DNA from: PWXP01 sp034005525
GTDB lineage: Bacteria > Planctomycetota > Planctomycetia > Pirellulales > Thermoguttaceae
DNA length: 64,000 bases
Direction: 5' to 3'
Assembly: GCA_034005525.1 (NCBI GenBank)
Contig: JAVEUP010000012.1
Coordinates: 12,782 to 76,781, forward strand
Shown here: one piece after another, positions 62,281-64,000 of the stretch
Numbering within the stretch: position 1 is the first letter of the stretch
How the letters are laid out: every line of letters begins with the position of its first letter
Made by a program: the position numbers and the translations under genes
The notes under the pieces: generated by a model
Database searches by the model: none
What the model saw: the letters and a program-made list of their open reading frames with translations, nothing else
What the model was told of the DNA's origin: nothing

Positions 62281-63894
62281 GTGCTGTTGAAGTGGCCAAT
62301 CCGTGTGAAGGTCCTAATAGGGCTAGGGCTTCTAGTCCTGGCGGTGGGGGCGCTCTCGCGCAGTTCGCTGTACACCACGTACGCCTACCGCGACCTGGTC
62401 AAGAGCCTCAGTGCCCGCGTGGCTGAACTGCCCGTCGCGGCCGAACTTGCCCGGCACGTGGGCGATCTGCGTATTACCCTCAGCGAGTTGCGCGGTCTGC
62501 GGGCGGCCACGTTCCCGAGCGCGCTGGCCGATCGGATGCCGCTGCGTGTACGAATGGTCCGCGACCAGTTCCGCCTGCAACTCGATCAGGTGGAAAAGAC
62601 CCTGGTCAAGTACCGCACGCGGTTGGAGTACAAGCTGGAAACCGAGTCGCTGATGGCCGACAACCAGCGCGAATGGCGGACCGTCGCGAAGATCGACGCC
62701 GCGCTGCACCGCGTTCACGAGGCCGAACAAGCCGGCGACTGGATGCTCGACGACGTCCAGATCGGTCGCCTCGACGCCGAGCTGGAGTACCTGCAAACGC
62801 TCTCCGGCGAACTGCCCAGCCACTTGCACGAGAAGCTCGAAGGTTTTGCCGACGACGTGCGGGTTCAATATCGGGCGTTGATCGTGGGCACCTGGGTCAC
62901 GACCATCTCGGCGGCACTGCTATTCGCCCTGTTCATCCACCTCTTCTACCGCTGGATTGTCAGCCCGCTGAGAGTGCTCATTGACGGTTCGCGCCGCGTC
63001 GCGGCTGGGTGCTTCAATTACCGGATCCGCCTCGACACCAACGACGAAATGGCGGAACTGGCCGGGGCCATGAACGATATGACCGCCCGCTTCCAGGCCA
63101 TCCGCGACGACCTCGACCGCCAGGTGCAGGAGCGTACGAAGCAGGTGGTGCGCAGCGAACAGCTTGCCAGCGTCGGCTTCCTGGCGGCGGGCGTTGCCCA
63201 TGAGATCAATAATCCCCTGGCGTCCATTGCCATTTGCGCGGAATCGCTCGAGGAACGCGTGGCGGAGCTTCTTGCCCGGAACGAATCGGCCGATTCCGAG
63301 GAGCATGCTGTCATTACCGAGTATCTGCGCATGGTCCAAACCGAGGCCTTCCGCTGCAAGGAAATCACGGAGAAGCTGCTCGACTTCTCACGCGTCGGGC
63401 CGGTAACCCGCCAGGACACGGAACTGGGCGAACTCATCCAGGACGTGATCGACATGGTCGGCCATCTTGGCCGGTATCAGAACAAGCACGTTCAGTTCGA
63501 ACGTGACGAGGCAGTGTACTGCTACGTGAACCCGCGGGAAATCAAGCAAGTGGTTCTCAACCTTCTGACTAATGCCCTGGACAGTATCGACAAAGACGGC
63601 CACGTGCAGATTGCCGCTGGCGAGCATGGCGGGAATGCCGAGATCGAGTTCCGTGACGACGGCTATGGGATTGAACCGGACGTGATCAACCATATATTCG
63701 AGCCGTTCTTCACGCGGCGCCGTCAAGGGCAGGGGACCGGCCTGGGCCTGTCGATCACCTACCGGATTGTCGCCGACCACGGCGGCGAGTTGGAAGCCCA
63801 CAGCGACGGTGCCGGCAAAGGCGCCACGTTCCGCGTTCGCCTGCCCCTGGCCGGCCAGGCGGCGCGCGACGAAACGTACGGCCGAGCCGCATGA
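62281..63894 (+). CDS. HAMP-containing sensor histidine kinase
   Basis: The GTG at 62281 is the start: AGGGAGG lies 6 bases upstream and it places the first helix (8-26, RVKVLIGLGLLVLAVGAL) at the N-terminus. Of 537 residues, 27-200 form a helical periplasmic sensor with coiled-coil character. The second helix is at about 202-222, HAMP at about 223-276, and the phosphoacceptor helix has AAGVAHEINNPLASIA with His307. The ATPase domain has NLLTNALDSI, DDGYGI and GTGLGLSI. No receiver domain is fused; its response regulator must be encoded elsewhere. The end of the window holds only a repeat and no further gene. Confidence 0.92.
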   Translation: MLLKWPIRVKVLIGLGLLVLAVGALSRSSLYTTYAYRDLVKSLSARVAELPVAAELARHVGDLRITLSELRGLRAATFPSALADRMPLRVRMVRDQFRLQLDQVEKTLVKYRTRLEYKLETESLMADNQREWRTVAKIDAALHRVHEAEQAGDWMLDDVQIGRLDAELEYLQTLSGELPSHLHEKLEGFADDVRVQYRALIVGTWVTTISAALLFALFIHLFYRWIVSPLRVLIDGSRRVAAGCFNYRIRLDTNDEMAELAGAMNDMTARFQAIRDDLDRQVQERTKQVVRSEQLASVGFLAAGVAHEINNPLASIAICAESLEERVAELLARNESADSEEHAVITEYLRMVQTEAFRCKEITEKLLDFSRVGPVTRQDTELGELIQDVIDMVGHLGRYQNKHVQFERDEAVYCYVNPREIKQVVLNLLTNALDSIDKDGHVQIAAGEHGGNAEIEFRDDGYGIEPDVINHIFEPFFTRRRQGQGTGLGLSITYRIVADHGGELEAHSDGAGKGATFRVRLPLAGQAARDETYGRAA

Positions 63895-63902
63895 ACAACC
63901 CA

Positions 63903-63923
63903 CGTGGGATAGGCTTCCAGCCT
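63903..63923 (-). repeat. dispersed short repeat, inverted copy of 10900
   Basis: CGTGGGATAGGCTTCCAGCC, plus one base, is the reverse complement of the sequence at 10902-10922. It lies 9 bases after the kinase stop codon. The last 75 bases of the window show nothing else. Confidence 0.55.
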
Positions 63924-64000
63924 TAGGTTTGCCCACATTTACGTTGTCATTTTTTCAATTGCGACGGCCCAGTCCGGCGCAGAAGCCTTTGGTTGTAAGG

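Noticed and set aside
61944..62378. Open reading frame (144 codons) upstream of the PEP-CTERM gene
   Set aside because: It crosses the promoter and the kinase start; no domain or ribosome site.
1..64000. CRISPR arrays, cas genes, restriction-modification, toxin-antitoxin or phage genes
   Set aside because: No regularly spaced direct repeats with unique spacers and no protein of these families was found.

Overview
The window is a high-GC, gene-dense stretch of a planctomycete chromosome, most likely Pirellulales-like. This is inferred from family content only: DUF1559 pseudopilin, PEP-CTERM proteins, SHD1-domain esterase, DUF1080, PmoA-like, DUF4838 and DUF4091 proteins, BBP2/OmpL-type porin, PQQ propeller proteins, three Gfo/Idh/MocA oxidoreductases, a cytochrome b-c fusion with a Rieske partner, and many palindromic intergenic repeats. 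No rRNA, tRNA, CRISPR array, phage or intact insertion sequence was seen.

Layout. 1-6.5 kb: end of a GntP permease, a PPP-type phosphatase, a large secreted toroid-like protein, and a CHASE4 hybrid histidine kinase. 6.5-14.1 kb: porin, two coupled small membrane proteins, a membrane WD40 protein and a secreted PQQ propeller protein, separated by repeats. 14.1-17.6 kb: HEAT lipoprotein, diadenylate cyclase (c-di-AMP synthesis) and a GNAT protein. 17.7-26.9 kb: two Gfo/Idh/MocA oxidoreductases, an alpha/beta hydrolase, a truncated DUF1080 gene, a PmoA-like protein and a DUF4838 protein, which together look like a carbohydrate or polyol catabolism neighbourhood. 27.2-30.3 kb: a binding protein-permease-ATPase importer of the iron/haem/cobalamin class. 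30.6-33.2 kb: a NusG/RfaH-like antiterminator and a DUF4091 protein. 33.3-39 kb: a minus-strand run of DUF4912, RibF, DHH phosphoesterase, Rieske and cytochrome b-c. 39.4-46.1 kb: YfhO-like membrane protein, SIMPL protein, DNRLRE PEP-CTERM protein and an unrecognised membrane-anchored protein. 46.5-51.2 kb: serine acetyltransferase, EF-G-like GTPase, HisA (TTG start) and a carbohydrate-binding-like orphan. 51.5-57.3 kb: MATE exporter, SHD1 esterase, Tat-type Gfo/Idh/MocA protein, DUF1559 pseudopilin. 57.5-63.9 kb: a 1455-residue PEP-CTERM beta-strand-repeat protein with a tandem internal duplication, then a HAMP histidine kinase.

The most unusual features are as follows. (a) A family of roughly 180-bp palindromic elements with conserved 15-bp ends. 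Five of six copies or fragments sit within a few bases of the 3' end of a gene, and three supply the stop codon. (b) A second 99-bp palindromic family. (c) A cytochrome b in which one expected haem-b ligand is Tyr and the Qo PEWY motif reads PEWA. (d) A pseudopilin whose best start codon is out of frame by one base at a 7-bp tandem repeat. (e) A perfect sigma70-like promoter overlying the broken 5' end of the DUF1080 gene. No single novel defence or metabolic system is obvious.
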